From assembly GCF_000224145.3 (NCBI RefSeq), contig NC_020171.2, positions 2,256,619 to 2,320,618 on the forward strand: a DNA stretch of 64,000 bases, written 5' to 3'. Below are positions 44,768 to 54,385 of the stretch, in pieces. The notes beneath the pieces are model-generated. The model saw nothing but the letters and a program-made list of their open reading frames with translations. It was not told the DNA's origin and did not search any database. This stretch comes from Ciona intestinalis. Lineage: Eukaryota; Chordata; Ascidiacea; Phlebobranchia; Cionidae. Positions within the stretch are counted from its first letter, which is position 1. Each line of letters starts with the position of its first letter. Both the position numbers and the translations under genes were made by a program.

Positions 44768-46872
44768 TTAAGACTTATATTTGCCTGGCAGTAACAAGAC
44801 ACAAAAATATATTTATATTTGCGAAAAATAACACAAGAACTACTAAATATCGTCGGGCAGTAGGTCTATGACGTCATCGTTAGGTGTATGACGTCACAAA
44901 TTAAATAGGTTGGGCGTGAGACAAGTTATTTGAGACTACTTCTAATTTCCCGAACAAAGCAGATTTTTTTTCTGTTAAGTCTAAAAGAATGAAATATAAT
45001 AATTACAGATTATATTTAAGTAGTAAATCATATGATTAAGTCGTGGTTTATATAGTATGGTAGGGGAAGATGGGATATAGTAGGGTGGGGGAAGATGGGA
45101 CACCTTTAGCACGTAATGACCAAAAACTTTGTTTACTACCAAATGAAATAAGAAATATAATTAAAAGGTGTCCCATTTTCCCTACTCTAAAGTTTATAGG
45201 AATGTGTATAGTGTAGTTGTGTAAATAATGTGAAACTTAGGACAGAGTTGGCCCATTGTCCCAACATTGTATATGCTCATTCTATTCTATATGGGTGAGG
45301 TCCTACAGTGAGGCATGCCATGGGACCTAGGATTTAGGCCAGAGTTGGTCCATTGTCCCAACATTGTATATGCACATTCTATTCTATATGGTTTAGGTCC
45401 TACAGTGAGGCACGCCATGGGGCCTGGGATTTAGGTTTAAGTTGGTCTATTACCATTTGCATTTGCCATTAGTTATTAAGTTGTTATATACTAAAATCTG
45501 TTTTACCTTTTTCCTTTGTCTCTAACATTTGTATAACTTCATTAATTCGCTCGATTGCGTTCTTATCACGGTTGCGACTCTCTCTTAAAACAAACAAGAA
45601 GCACATGGTAATGCACTTCGCAACAAGCAAAAATAACATTAATTCGGTTAAATTGTATTCTCATATAAACTGCTATAGTTCTGTAGCATAATATCCGCGA
45701 CAAAATACTATACGAAGTAACATAGGCTATACGTGCTGGTAACTCGCAAGCTGGCACGAGGTGTATGAACACCCGTGTTATAACGAGTAACGACTGTCGT
45801 TTTTCGGCCACGCGAGAAAACATAAGTTACATTCATTCATTCATTCATTCATTCATTCATTCATTCATTCATTCATTCATTCATTCATTCATTCATTCAT
45901 TCATTCATTCATTCATTCATTCATTCATTCATTCATTCATTCATTCATTCATTCATTCATTATATATCGATACGTTTATATGGTAGGCCACACGATATAT
46001 CGATCATTCAAACAGTATGCAATGCAAGCTATATGAATGAGAGTATAACTTATTTATCCTCGCGTGGCCGGAAAACGACAGTCGTTATAACATGCTTTCA
46101 TACACCTCGTGCCAGCTTACGAGTTACCATGTATGTAACTTTGTGGGTGATTATTTTTTATATGATACATATATATACGTACTTAAACATCGGGCACCAA
46201 GTTTCGATCGTGTATTTCCCTGTGACGGACGACGCCTCTGCAAAATAATTTAAAATAGCGAAAACTGTTGCTGTTTCGAACAGAGTAGTTATATATAGCA
46301 CTGTGGGGTAAGACGGGACATCTTTAGCACATAATATCCAAATATGCTGATCGTGTTTTAAACAATTAACAACGGTCAAATGAAGTTATGAGGATACGGT
46401 TTTATAATTATTTAAATGTTCTTTGTTCACTACCATATGGAATAATAAAAGAGGATGAAAAAGTGTCCCATCTCACCCCACCATATACTGTATAAGACAT
46501 GGCTACATACCGTTAACAAATTTGTCCAATTCCTTGACTTTGATTGCTAATATTACGTTGGATGTTTCATCGGGTGGCGAATGTTCTTTTTCATTTGATT
46601 TCTCAGTCGTAGTTTCGTTCTTTAATTCGACCTGAATACCATTTAAGTAGGTTTATATATATACGTATCGTATGAATGTAACTTGCTGGCGGGGCGACAG
46701 TCGTTATAACACAGGTGTTTCGTTTCATACACCTCGTGCCACTACAAGTTACCACGTATGTTACTTTGTGGATGATTATAAGTCGTTGTCGATTTAGAAA
46801 GTACGGTATTTCGCAGTTTAAACTTTACGCCTAACACTTTAGTAAAAATAAGCTTAGGCCTACCTTGGACAT
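44768..46872 (-). CDS. 73-residue hydrophilic coiled-coil-like protein, four exons
   Basis: Exons are 46864-46872 (9 bp, encoding MSK), 46511-46631, 45507-45581 and 44768-44784 (17 bp, KYKS and stop). Donors are gtaggc, gtatgt and gtaaaa. Acceptors include 'tgtcttgttactgccag'. Phases 0, 1, 1 match throughout. The product starts 'MSKVELKNETTTEKSNEKEH', has an amphipathic helix 'NVILAIKVKELDKFVNESRN', continues 'AIERINEVIQMLETKEKG' and ends basic. There is no signal peptide. It may be a small coiled-coil subunit of a larger complex; I recognise no family. The micro-exons at both ends are the weakest part; the two middle exons are solid. Confidence 0.55.
45060..45193. mobile_element. MITE, internally deleted
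   Basis: Two left ends in tandem ('ggtaggggaagatgggatat', 'gtagggtgggggaagatggg'), then directly the right part 'tcccattttccctactct'. The family core is missing. Confidence 0.65.
45240..45450 (+). repeat. ~97-bp tandem repeat, two units
   Basis: Two clean units: 'aggacagagttggcccattg', 'tcccaacattgtatatgctc', 'attctatatgggtgaggtcc'. They lie within the last intron of the coiled-coil gene. Confidence 0.7.
45725..45962 (+). mobile_element. SINE body with long ATTC tail
   Basis: One SINE body ('ggtaactcgcaagctggcac', 'gaggtgtatgaacacccgtg') ends 'acataagttac' and is followed from 45832 by about 32 uninterrupted ATTC repeats. Short CATT/ATTC runs close other copies of the family, so this is an expanded SINE tail. 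Confidence 0.8.
46045..46150 (-). mobile_element. SINE body fragment
   Basis: One body unit in the opposite orientation to its neighbour at 45725: 'taacttatttatcctcgcgt' to 'gagttaccatgtatgtaact'. Confidence 0.6.
46298..46490. mobile_element. MITE (TGGGGTAAGACGGG variant)
   Basis: Complete element with ends 'actgtggggtaagacgggac' and 'gtcccatctcaccccaccat', within intron 2 of the coiled-coil gene. Confidence 0.72.
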
Positions 46873-47809
46873 GATGTTTGTAGATGTAGTTTCTTATTTT
46901 GTTGTAACTGAAGATTTATAAATATCCAAAGTACTTAACAATCTTAAAAGATATGGATTTCCGTACGAAAAAAAAATCAAAATTGTTGCAATATAGAATT
47001 TCTTTACCCTGCTGTCCTTAACTAACTAATAATTTCTAATTTGCCCCATTAGCACGTTCTTATCTTTATTTTAATGAAAAAATAAACGAAAAACTGAACT
47101 TAAAATTTCAAAAAATGTTCGCGTATTATGACGTCATATATTGCTCATTTGCATACCGCCATAAACTGAACATAAAATACTTGTTACTTAGTGGGGACTA
47201 TTTTAAATAAAAACATATAAAACTGTTGCAAAATTAGGCATCTTGTATTACTTACTAAATACATTTTACAAGTTTCTTTTTGCATAAATCCGTATATTTA
47301 TTACTCGTTAATTAAGGTAAGTTGCGATTTTAACCTAAACATAGCAGTTTATTTACAACAATAGTAGGCATAGGGAATGCACAACATCAAAATAAACATT
47401 GGGTATATAAGCAATACGATGTTAGGCTACACAGGAAAATGTTTATTGAAGTAGAAGTTTTTAACATAAAAGCAGATTAAATACATTGATGTATGATTGT
47501 AATTAATAGAATATATTACTTTTAAAAGTTGTGCCTATATATTTTTTAATCGTGTTTTGCTTCATGGTATTTTAACATTTTTTTCTTTTTACATATAAGA
47601 GGTAAATGGGGAAAGTAACAAAGAACAAAATATTCTTTAAAATAAACAGACATTCTAAAATGCAATAGTAGTGTTCGAAGGAATTGGATTTCTCAATATT
47701 TAACAGCATTGTTTGGCAGTGTTTAATGTTGATATATATCGTACGATTCGTACCCATTACAAAAAGTAAACATAGAATAAGGAAATTTAAAACCAGTTAA
47801 TTGAGTTCT
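46873..47809. other. intergenic, coiled-coil gene to TK1
   Basis: Apart from one TGACGTCA (47129-47136) near the 5' side of the coiled-coil gene, I see only AT-rich sequence with no repeat of the listed families and no credible coding exon. Confidence 0.5.
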
Positions 47810-47815
47810 TTTATT
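47810..47815 (-). terminator. candidate TK1 poly(A) signal
   Basis: TTTATT on the plus strand is AATAAA on the minus strand, about 135 bp past the TK1 stop. Confidence 0.5.
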
Positions 47816-47947
47816 ATTATTTTGGTTAAAATATTGAAGTAAAAGGCATGAGGTTGGATCTTATAATAAAACGTTGTAAAATTCATTTATAAAAATGCAG
47901 CATGTTAAACAAAAACTATTGTTCATCTCTGTTCCCCTCCTATGACA

Positions 47948-48616
47948 TCAACATGGCTTATTCTCATTGGTCAGCACTCCCAATGGTATTCGAACACGGT
48001 TGACTTTTTCATCTTTTGATTGAAATTTCAGCTGTTTACATGGGGACAGTGAGAAACAAGAACGGCACGCCGCCATATATTTATCTGTACCCCCAATAAC
48101 CTCAACCGCAGTTTCAAGACCCAATCTTTTAGTGAACGCTGCTTCCCTGTGGCAAGAATTGCACACCGCGCTTAATTTCACAACTGTTTCAGCAATCGGT
48201 ATTAACCCCAGTACAGCACCAAACGGTTTTCTCTCAAAAGTGCCGTCCAGGGCCGCCACTATTACTGTTTTCCCACTAGAAGACATTGAGTCGCAAAACT
48301 GTACAATGTCAGGGAAAAACTGGCCCTCATCTACCCCGATAACTGAAAAAGAATCCAGATTCTTAAGAGCCAATAGGTGTGTAGCTTTTACAGCTTTAGT
48401 GATTTGCTTATCATGTGTTGCCATGCTGTCATCACTGTATCTATTATCATGGGCGTATTTTATAACCAGGCATTTCCGCTCAGTGATTTGGTAACGTCTG
48501 ATTCTTCTCAAAAGTTCTGTAGATTTCCCAGAGAACATAGGCCCAAGGATAACTTGAATTTGACCTCTATTTTTGCTGGGGCTATGGCAGTACGAAGGCA
48601 GGTGTAGAGAAGACAT
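47948..48616 (-). CDS. TK1: thymidine kinase 1, intronless
   Basis: This 222-residue single-exon frame encodes cytosolic thymidine kinase, which phosphorylates thymidine to dTMP in the salvage pathway. The P-loop 'GPMFSGKST' is at 25-33. 'VDEGQFFPD' at 95-103 holds the catalytic glutamate (E97). Paired zinc cysteines are at 152/155 ([17 protein letters not shown]) and 184/187 (CRSC), with the lasso motif 'EVIGGTDKY' between. Length and order fit the type II (TK1) family. The C-terminus is shorter than in human TK1, and I see no KEN box, the signal for mitotic degradation in vertebrates. Vertebrate TK1 is split into several exons, as are the neighbouring genes, so this copy looks like intron loss or an old retrocopy that stayed functional. 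An acceptor-like 'gtattgcag' lies about 20 bp before the ATG. Confidence 0.96.
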   Translation of the reverse strand: MSSLHLPSYCHSPSKNRGQIQVILGPMFSGKSTELLRRIRRYQITERKCLVIKYAHDNRYSDDSMATHDKQITKAVKATHLLALKNLDSFSVIGVDEGQFFPDIVQFCDSMSSSGKTVIVAALDGTFERKPFGAVLGLIPIAETVVKLSAVCNSCHREAAFTKRLGLETAVEVIGGTDKYMAACRSCFSLSPCKQLKFQSKDEKVNRVRIPLGVLTNENKPC

Positions 48617-49020
48617 TTTATCTGGCTAGAAATCTGCAATACAGATCTGTTTTGTTAACTTTACTAAACTTGGAATACATTTACATTTAGGAAGGGGATT
48701 TAGAACTAACTTCGCGTCTTTGCTAATCACATATCAAGAAACATATAGAGAAAACACACGCATACTTCAGTATACGATACTATATCGTATGTACTACAAT
48801 CATAACACAGCCTATTATGGCTATATACATACGTAGTACTATTATTAGCCTCCGAAACTTAATCGCCTATTCCGCCCTATCACATTTATTACAAGCGTAA
48901 AACAGCTCGGTCCGGCTTTATACACACGCAGCATAAAAGTATGAAACGTACTCGCCTCTGCTCGACTGTTTACTATTAAAATCTAAACGAATTTCTTTAA
49001 AATTTGCGGGGAGTTTTAAA

Positions 49021-49053
49021 TTTCCCGCTAAGCGCCAAAATTCCCCGCGCAAA
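49021..49053 (-). promoter_or_regulatory. cluster of three E2F-like sites upstream of TK1
   Basis: Within 33 bp lie TTTCCCGC (49021-49028), GCGCCAAA (49032-49039, TTTGGCGC on the other strand) and CGCGCAAA (49046-49053). All fit the E2F consensus TTTSSCGC or its close variants. They sit about 405-440 bp upstream of the TK1 start, in the 520-bp gap to the next gene. TK1 is a classic E2F-driven S-phase gene in animals. Confidence 0.65.
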
Positions 49054-49136
49054 AAAAAACTATTTCTAACAGATGATACCAGAGTTGTATTTGCATATTT
49101 TATATTTTCCATAGTTTTTACCATTTGGGAAAACTA

Positions 49137-49660
49137 TTAAAATTTTGGCCGAAGGTATGGTTCTGGACGACGTTCATCAAACTAAAAAATATCCATGTTA
49201 GTTTTCTAACAAACGAGACAACTTTTTTTTAGTTTTAAACAGTTCTTTTTTCATTTTTTTTATTATTTAAGGGTAAATAAGCCACGTCTTCTTTCCGATG
49301 TTATTTCCCATGCGATAATGATCAGCCTGTAAATAGCATGCTAGTTTTACGTTAAACCTAATTATAAATGAGATAATACCTTTAAAGTGTTGTGGTTTGC
49401 AATGCCTCTGCGTCCGTCTTTAAATTCGCCCGACATTCTGTTAAGAGCAAATGTATTAGTACAGCTTTATATATCTACACACAAATATCTATATAAATAT
49501 ACTACAAGTTATACCTTTCCAAAATGTCCTGAGAACGAAAGGAAACACCGGAACTTGAATCTGCCATTTGACCTGTCCTGACCATACCCCTACGTCTCAG
49601 TGCTTCTGCATGTCCGAATATGGACACAGCACAGACGATTAATATTAGTGTAACCTTCAT
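49137..49660 (-). CDS. 82-residue secreted peptide-like precursor, three exons
   Basis: Exons are 49515-49660 (donor gtataa), 49380-49437 (acceptor 'gctcttaacag', donor gtatta) and 49137-49181 (acceptor 'gatattttttag'). Phases 2 and 0 match. A classic signal peptide 'MKVTLILIVCAVSIFGHAEA' is followed by a basic site LRRR, then a hydrophilic stretch, a possible amidation/cleavage site 'FKDGRRG', and the C-terminus 'FDERRPEPYLRPKF'. There are no cysteines after the signal sequence. Size and basic sites fit a neuropeptide or peptide-hormone precursor, but no known peptide is recognised, so this is inference. It lies 520 bp upstream of TK1 on the same strand. The E2F-like sites fall in its likely 3' UTR or just beyond it. 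Confidence 0.6.
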
Positions 49661-50086
49661 GTTATATTTATCAGTGATTGTCACAAAGCGAGCTTTGGCG
49701 TGCTATGAATAAATGACAGCTGGTATATATATAAATAGTTTCCTTCCGCTTTTAATGAAACTACACACATCTGGTTTAAGCTTCATATCTGTTTAGGGGA
49801 TTTTATAAATTTCCATAACAAAATGCACGTAACAAATTCCGTATATAAATAGTTGTTGTAATGAAATATAAAGAGTTCAGTAGCTTATACGATAATAAAT
49901 TAATAACTCATATATTTATTTACCTTTATGAATACACTAAAGAAATTCAATTAATTCATACCAGCAAAAATAAGGAATTAACAGCAAAACGACAGTCGTT
50001 AACTCGTAAAAAAATAATTTTAATTGTATTTTTAAAAAACGTATTTTAGGCTGTTCATGTGTATTAATTATTTTGCTAATTATAAA

Positions 50087-53000
50087 ATGGAAACAACGAA
50101 TGAAAAATGTTCGTTTTTGATCATTCAGTGCGACTGGGATTACGTGTTAAGGTAAAATACTCGTGTGTAATAGTTCATTTAGAAAATTAACTAAAAATGC
50201 TTAAAAAAGTGCATTGCTGTCATATTTTTGTCTGAATATTTATTTATCTTGCAGACAACATATTTTATACATTTATGCTTTATTAATTATAAGACCATGT
50301 AGATCCCAATCCAATTTATGAAACAGGGACCGGTGCCAATCAAGCGTTCATATTAAAAAAATAACTTGAAAAATGTGTAAAAAAATGTACTTCATAATTT
50401 TTCAGAATACCCATTTTTTTTGCAGGCAACACGAAGGGAAGGCTTGGGTGTCTCTTAAGCATTTTGGGTTCTCCCGCCCAACAAGTTATGGGACCCTAAA
50501 AAGGGTTGGATCTGCAGCTAATGGGGTTCCTATACTTGAAGCAAGTGATAGGTTTACAGTGGACGACATCAGTGCTAGAAGTATCAAGATATCACACACT
50601 GAGTTTAATGTGACGACTACGTTCCATGCTCCTGTGAAAACCTTTCATAATATTCATAACAAAAGTGTAAGTGATGTCATAATGTATTTGATTGGTGATG
50701 TCATAATATACTTTAATATAATAAAAATGTAAAGTAAACTATTCTTTTAAAAGTGCCTTTACATATTTACTTTTGCCATTTAGTATAAAATGTTGTAAAA
50801 TTGCAATAAATATGAATTGACCAGTGCCATTTCTCTGATGAGAGTCCACGCTTCTACCCTAAACTATACTGGGCTGGACTTGATGCTGCTACCATTGTGT
50901 CTGTGTTTTTGGGCAATTGATTACACTAAGTTTATACACGATGCAGGCATGCAGCCACTATTGTAGGCGTATGTTTCTTGGGCAAAGCACTTAATGGTAA
51001 TGGATCAACCCAGTGGTCACTCACATGTTGTCCAATTAAATTAAATTTCCATATAATATTCATTTTTGTTTTATCTTAGATAACGACGTTGGATATTTCA
51101 AAGGAAGGTGGCCTTGGTGTGTCTGCTTGTGTGGATGGGACCTTCAACATATGGGATACTAATAATGGAATGATTAGGGTAAGGAGATTTACAATGAATT
51201 GACTTTAAAAATACACTGAAACTTGCCTAACTATTATCAGTGGTGAAAAGCTATTGGTAGGGAGACACAGAATAATGTATGCTGTATACTTTTGTGTTTA
51301 ATAATGTTAACTGGTTGTTTTACTTCTTAATCCAAGTGGTTTGACTGTCAAAAAATATATATAGCCAAAGGCTTGAAACCAATGGCCTAAAATCCCTAGC
51401 TTCTGGCAAAAACTTTTACCAATCCATTTCACAGAGGAAACTAGTTAGTCATGTAGGGGAAGTGAATTGTTGTAACTTCTTCCCATCAGGAATGGTAGTT
51501 ATGAGTGGGGGAATGGATACACAGGTTAAAATATGGTCGGCTGAAGATGGGACATGTGCAAGGTATGATGAATGGTGTTGTGTTAGTGGTACGATATATA
51601 TGATGTGCTACCCCGAATGTTAGGTTCAAAGCTTAATGCTGCTAGTATTGTTGGGTGTGTATCCTTGGGAAACAGAGTACATTGGGTTCAAAACTCAATG
51701 CTGCTACTGTTTTAGTTAGACTATAACAGATTTAAAGCTCGTGCTGCTATCATTGTGTGTGTTTTAGGGCAAGAGAAGACACTGGGGTGAAAGCTCGATG
51801 CAGCCACTATTATAGGCGGGTGTTGCCTTGGCAAGAACTGGGTTTAAACACAAACTAACAATCGGGGCTTTGAATCTCACGAATATGCTTTTCTATGTTT
51901 TCTACAGAACACTGAATGGTTCTCACAAGTGTGGGATCTTGAGCCTTGCTGCTGTAGGTAGAGGCAGGAATATTGTGTCTGCTTCAAGAGATGGTAGCCT
52001 TAAGTTATGGGAATGTAGCAGTGCTTCGTGTGTTGCTAATTTGTTGGAAGGAAAATCTGAAATTAACTTCTGCTGTGTGACTGAAATGTCGGATGAATTA
52101 GAAACTCAGTTGGTACAAGGTGAAGAGATAAGCGATGCAATGCCAGGTAAATCCAAATATAGTTATTAATTTAAATAAGCTTACACTTTGGGCAAAAATA
52201 TTCCGCAAAAATGATTCAAGTCTCTTAACGTTATGATCTTATGACCGAACTCAAGGTTATTGTTTTGTTGACTTTTTAAAACTAACTGTCAAAAACACTA
52301 AACTGACTAAAATACTTGAAAATGGCTTATATCTAATTTTAACAGAAAAACGACAGTCGTTACACATATAATAAACTGCAATATATTGATTGTCACATTG
52401 TATCTTAAACTGTCCCTATTTTCTCAGGCAACCTTGAGTTCGACACGGAGCATAAGGTAGCTACTGCCTGCTGTGAGAATGGTGAAGTCATTGGCGTTGC
52501 TGTTTTAAAACGAAGTATTTTATTTGAGATGAAGTTGCCATCTGCTGTTAACTGTTGTTGCTACTTAGATGAAACTATATTAGTGGTGGGACTACATGAC
52601 GGGTCAATTGTGGTGTTGGATATAAAAAATACTAGGTTAGTAATAATGGAACAGGCGTCAACCTAGTTGAAGCTTAGTGTAAACTAGTTGATTACATTTT
52701 AAACTAACGAATGACTAGATTCATTATATGAAAGGTCTTGTTGGTTAAACATATTTACAAGTTACAACTTTTTACACGATAACTTAAAAGGTGCTGAAAG
52801 TTATTTTAATATTGCGCAATACACCATATGTGGCGTTAAATGTTAATAATAGCAATTGTGATGTTAATGCCTTCAATGCTTACGTAACGATATATGGTTA
52901 TTTACAGTAATTGTCTAAGTATAGTGGACTTGGTTATGAGATTTACCCGTGTCTATAATCTGTCCCAGTGGGGTCTAAGGGGGAGTACTCGCTTAGCATG

Positions 53001-53446
53001 TCTATAATCTGCCCTTTCTAAATGGTAGCACACAGAATGATGGGGTAATAGGCGAACTCTGGCTTAAATCCATTGTCTGGAGTGCCATGGTGTAGAACCT
53101 CACGTAATACAATCGAGCTGTATTAATTATTTTGTTATAATTACCTGTTTACAGACACCCATTAGCTAAGAAGCAGATCTGTGGTTCTCCTGTTCTATCC
53201 TTGTCCAATTCAAACCAAGATTCAAGTTTCTGGGCGAGTTTTGGTGACGGACGATGCTCACTGCTTAAAATGACATCATCACTTCCACAAGGGGGCGCTA
53301 ACGGTGACAATAATCAACCCAACATAGAAATAGTATATGAACTGACCGGACCAGATTGCGACCCTGTTTATAAAGTCAATGCGACAAAGTCAAATTGGGT
53401 TTTTACTGCAAGTAGGGACGGAGTTGTGAGGAAATATAAATGCTAA
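50087..53446 (+). CDS. PAAF1: PAAF1, proteasomal ATPase-associated factor 1, seven exons
   Basis: Exons are 50087-50151, 50426-50666, 51080-51178, 51435-51562, 51908-52146, 52428-52635 and 53155-53446. GT-AG sites are used throughout with phases 2,0,0,2,1,2, giving 423 residues. It is a WD40 protein that binds 19S base ATPases and restrains 26S proteasome assembly. Matches to human PAAF1 as I recall it run the whole length: 'HEGKAWVS', 'TLDISKEGGLGVSACVDGT', 'VNCCNFFPSGMVVMSGGMD', 'QVKIWSAEDGTC', 'RGRNIVSASRDGSLKLWEC', 'ELTGPDCDPVYKV' and the final 'ASRDGVVRKYKC'. The start codon exon (METTNEKCSFLIIQCDW) also matches the short N-terminal helix before the first repeat. Introns 2-4 carry SINE-derived direct repeats. 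Confidence 0.95.
50855..51035 (+). repeat. SINE central-segment repeats in PAAF1 intron 2
   Basis: 'gatgctgctaccattgtgtc', 'tgtgtttttgggcaattgat' and a second copy 'gcagccactattgtaggcgt', 'atgtttcttgggcaaagcac' are followed by 'cccagtggtcactcacatgt'. The same segment lies inside full SINEs such as 34832-35345. Confidence 0.6.
51620..51850 (+). repeat. SINE central-segment repeats in PAAF1 intron 4
   Basis: Four degenerate units of ~55-60 bp: 'gttcaaagcttaatgctgct', 'agtattgttgggtgtgtatc', 'cttgggaaacagagtacatt', and so on. This is the same SINE segment amplified locally. Confidence 0.6.
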
Positions 53447-53708
53447 CTTGATATCTATTCTATATGAGTGTACGAGGACCTAGGACTTGGGCCAGGGTTG
53501 GACTGGAAACTCTCTGCTATTCTATATTGGGGAGATCTTTTTTCAAAGTCCAAGAAATCAGACCATTTTGCCCCATTATCCTAACACCCAAGTATAAATG
53601 TTAACTTGCAAAATATTTTATATGGATGAGGCACTTGCTCAAGGGACTAGGATTAAGGCCAGACTTAGCCTATAAACTTTCTGCTATTCTGTTCCATATG
53701 GGTGAGGG

Positions 53709-53801
53709 CAGTGGCGCAGCCAGGGGGGGTTTCGGGGGTTGTGACCCCTCTTTTGGAAAAATGTTTTGATTAACCCCCCCGCCCTTATTTTTTTCTGGCT
53801 T
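53709..53801. mobile_element. hAT-like MITE with 9-bp target duplication
   Basis: The insert starts 'cagtggcgcagccagggggg' and ends 'tttttctggctt'. It is flanked on both sides by 'gggtgaggg' (53700-53708 and 53802-53810). The terminal CAGTGGCG and 8-9-bp duplication fit the hAT superfamily. It has landed in a ~97-bp-family repeat downstream of PAAF1. Relative: 7689-7830. Confidence 0.7.
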
Positions 53802-54385
53802 GGGTGAGGGACTAGAATTCTAACCAGATTTGGTCCACTATCCCAACACCAAGGAATGTGTGGCTGAGAGTTGGCCGCAACACTGAATGAACTGAGGGTT
53901 TATTTTATTTAAAACCAATCTCGAGCAAAACAGCAAACTAAGTTATATGACATCATACATGAATTTAATTTACACCGTTTAATATGACATCACTATCATA
54001 GGCGCCAAACCTGTGTGAGCCAACCCTGAAATTTCCAAACTAATTTAATCAGTAAAATTACAACAAAATTGCTTTTAAAAGAGCGCGAGTCCATCTATCC
54101 CTGCCTATCCTGCATTTTTAAAGTTTGGCACCTATGACATCACTATCATTTATCATACCCTTCGATATGACAAGCAGAGCCCAAATTACATAGTATTCAA
54201 AACTTAAATCAATGAAGTTCCGTGTGTTTTATCCTATACATGAAAGTCACGCCAGAATTTTGTTAAAAGTTAAAAAAAAATTTGGATAACTGCATTTTAA
54301 CAATATGACCCCAGACTTAAAATTTAAAATCGTGACACCTATACTATGATGTTTCATTACTTATTCATAACACTGGATACTGTAA

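Noticed and set aside
45765-45986. Open frame repeating SFIH
   Set aside because: It is the ATTC microsatellite tail of a SINE.
50830-50890. Hammerhead-ribozyme-like 'ctgatgagagtcc ... ggactt' in PAAF1 intron 2
   Set aside because: The CUGAUGA core and a possible stem II are there, but the required GAAA after stem II is absent and no cleavage-site stem is visible. It also lies in SINE-derived sequence.
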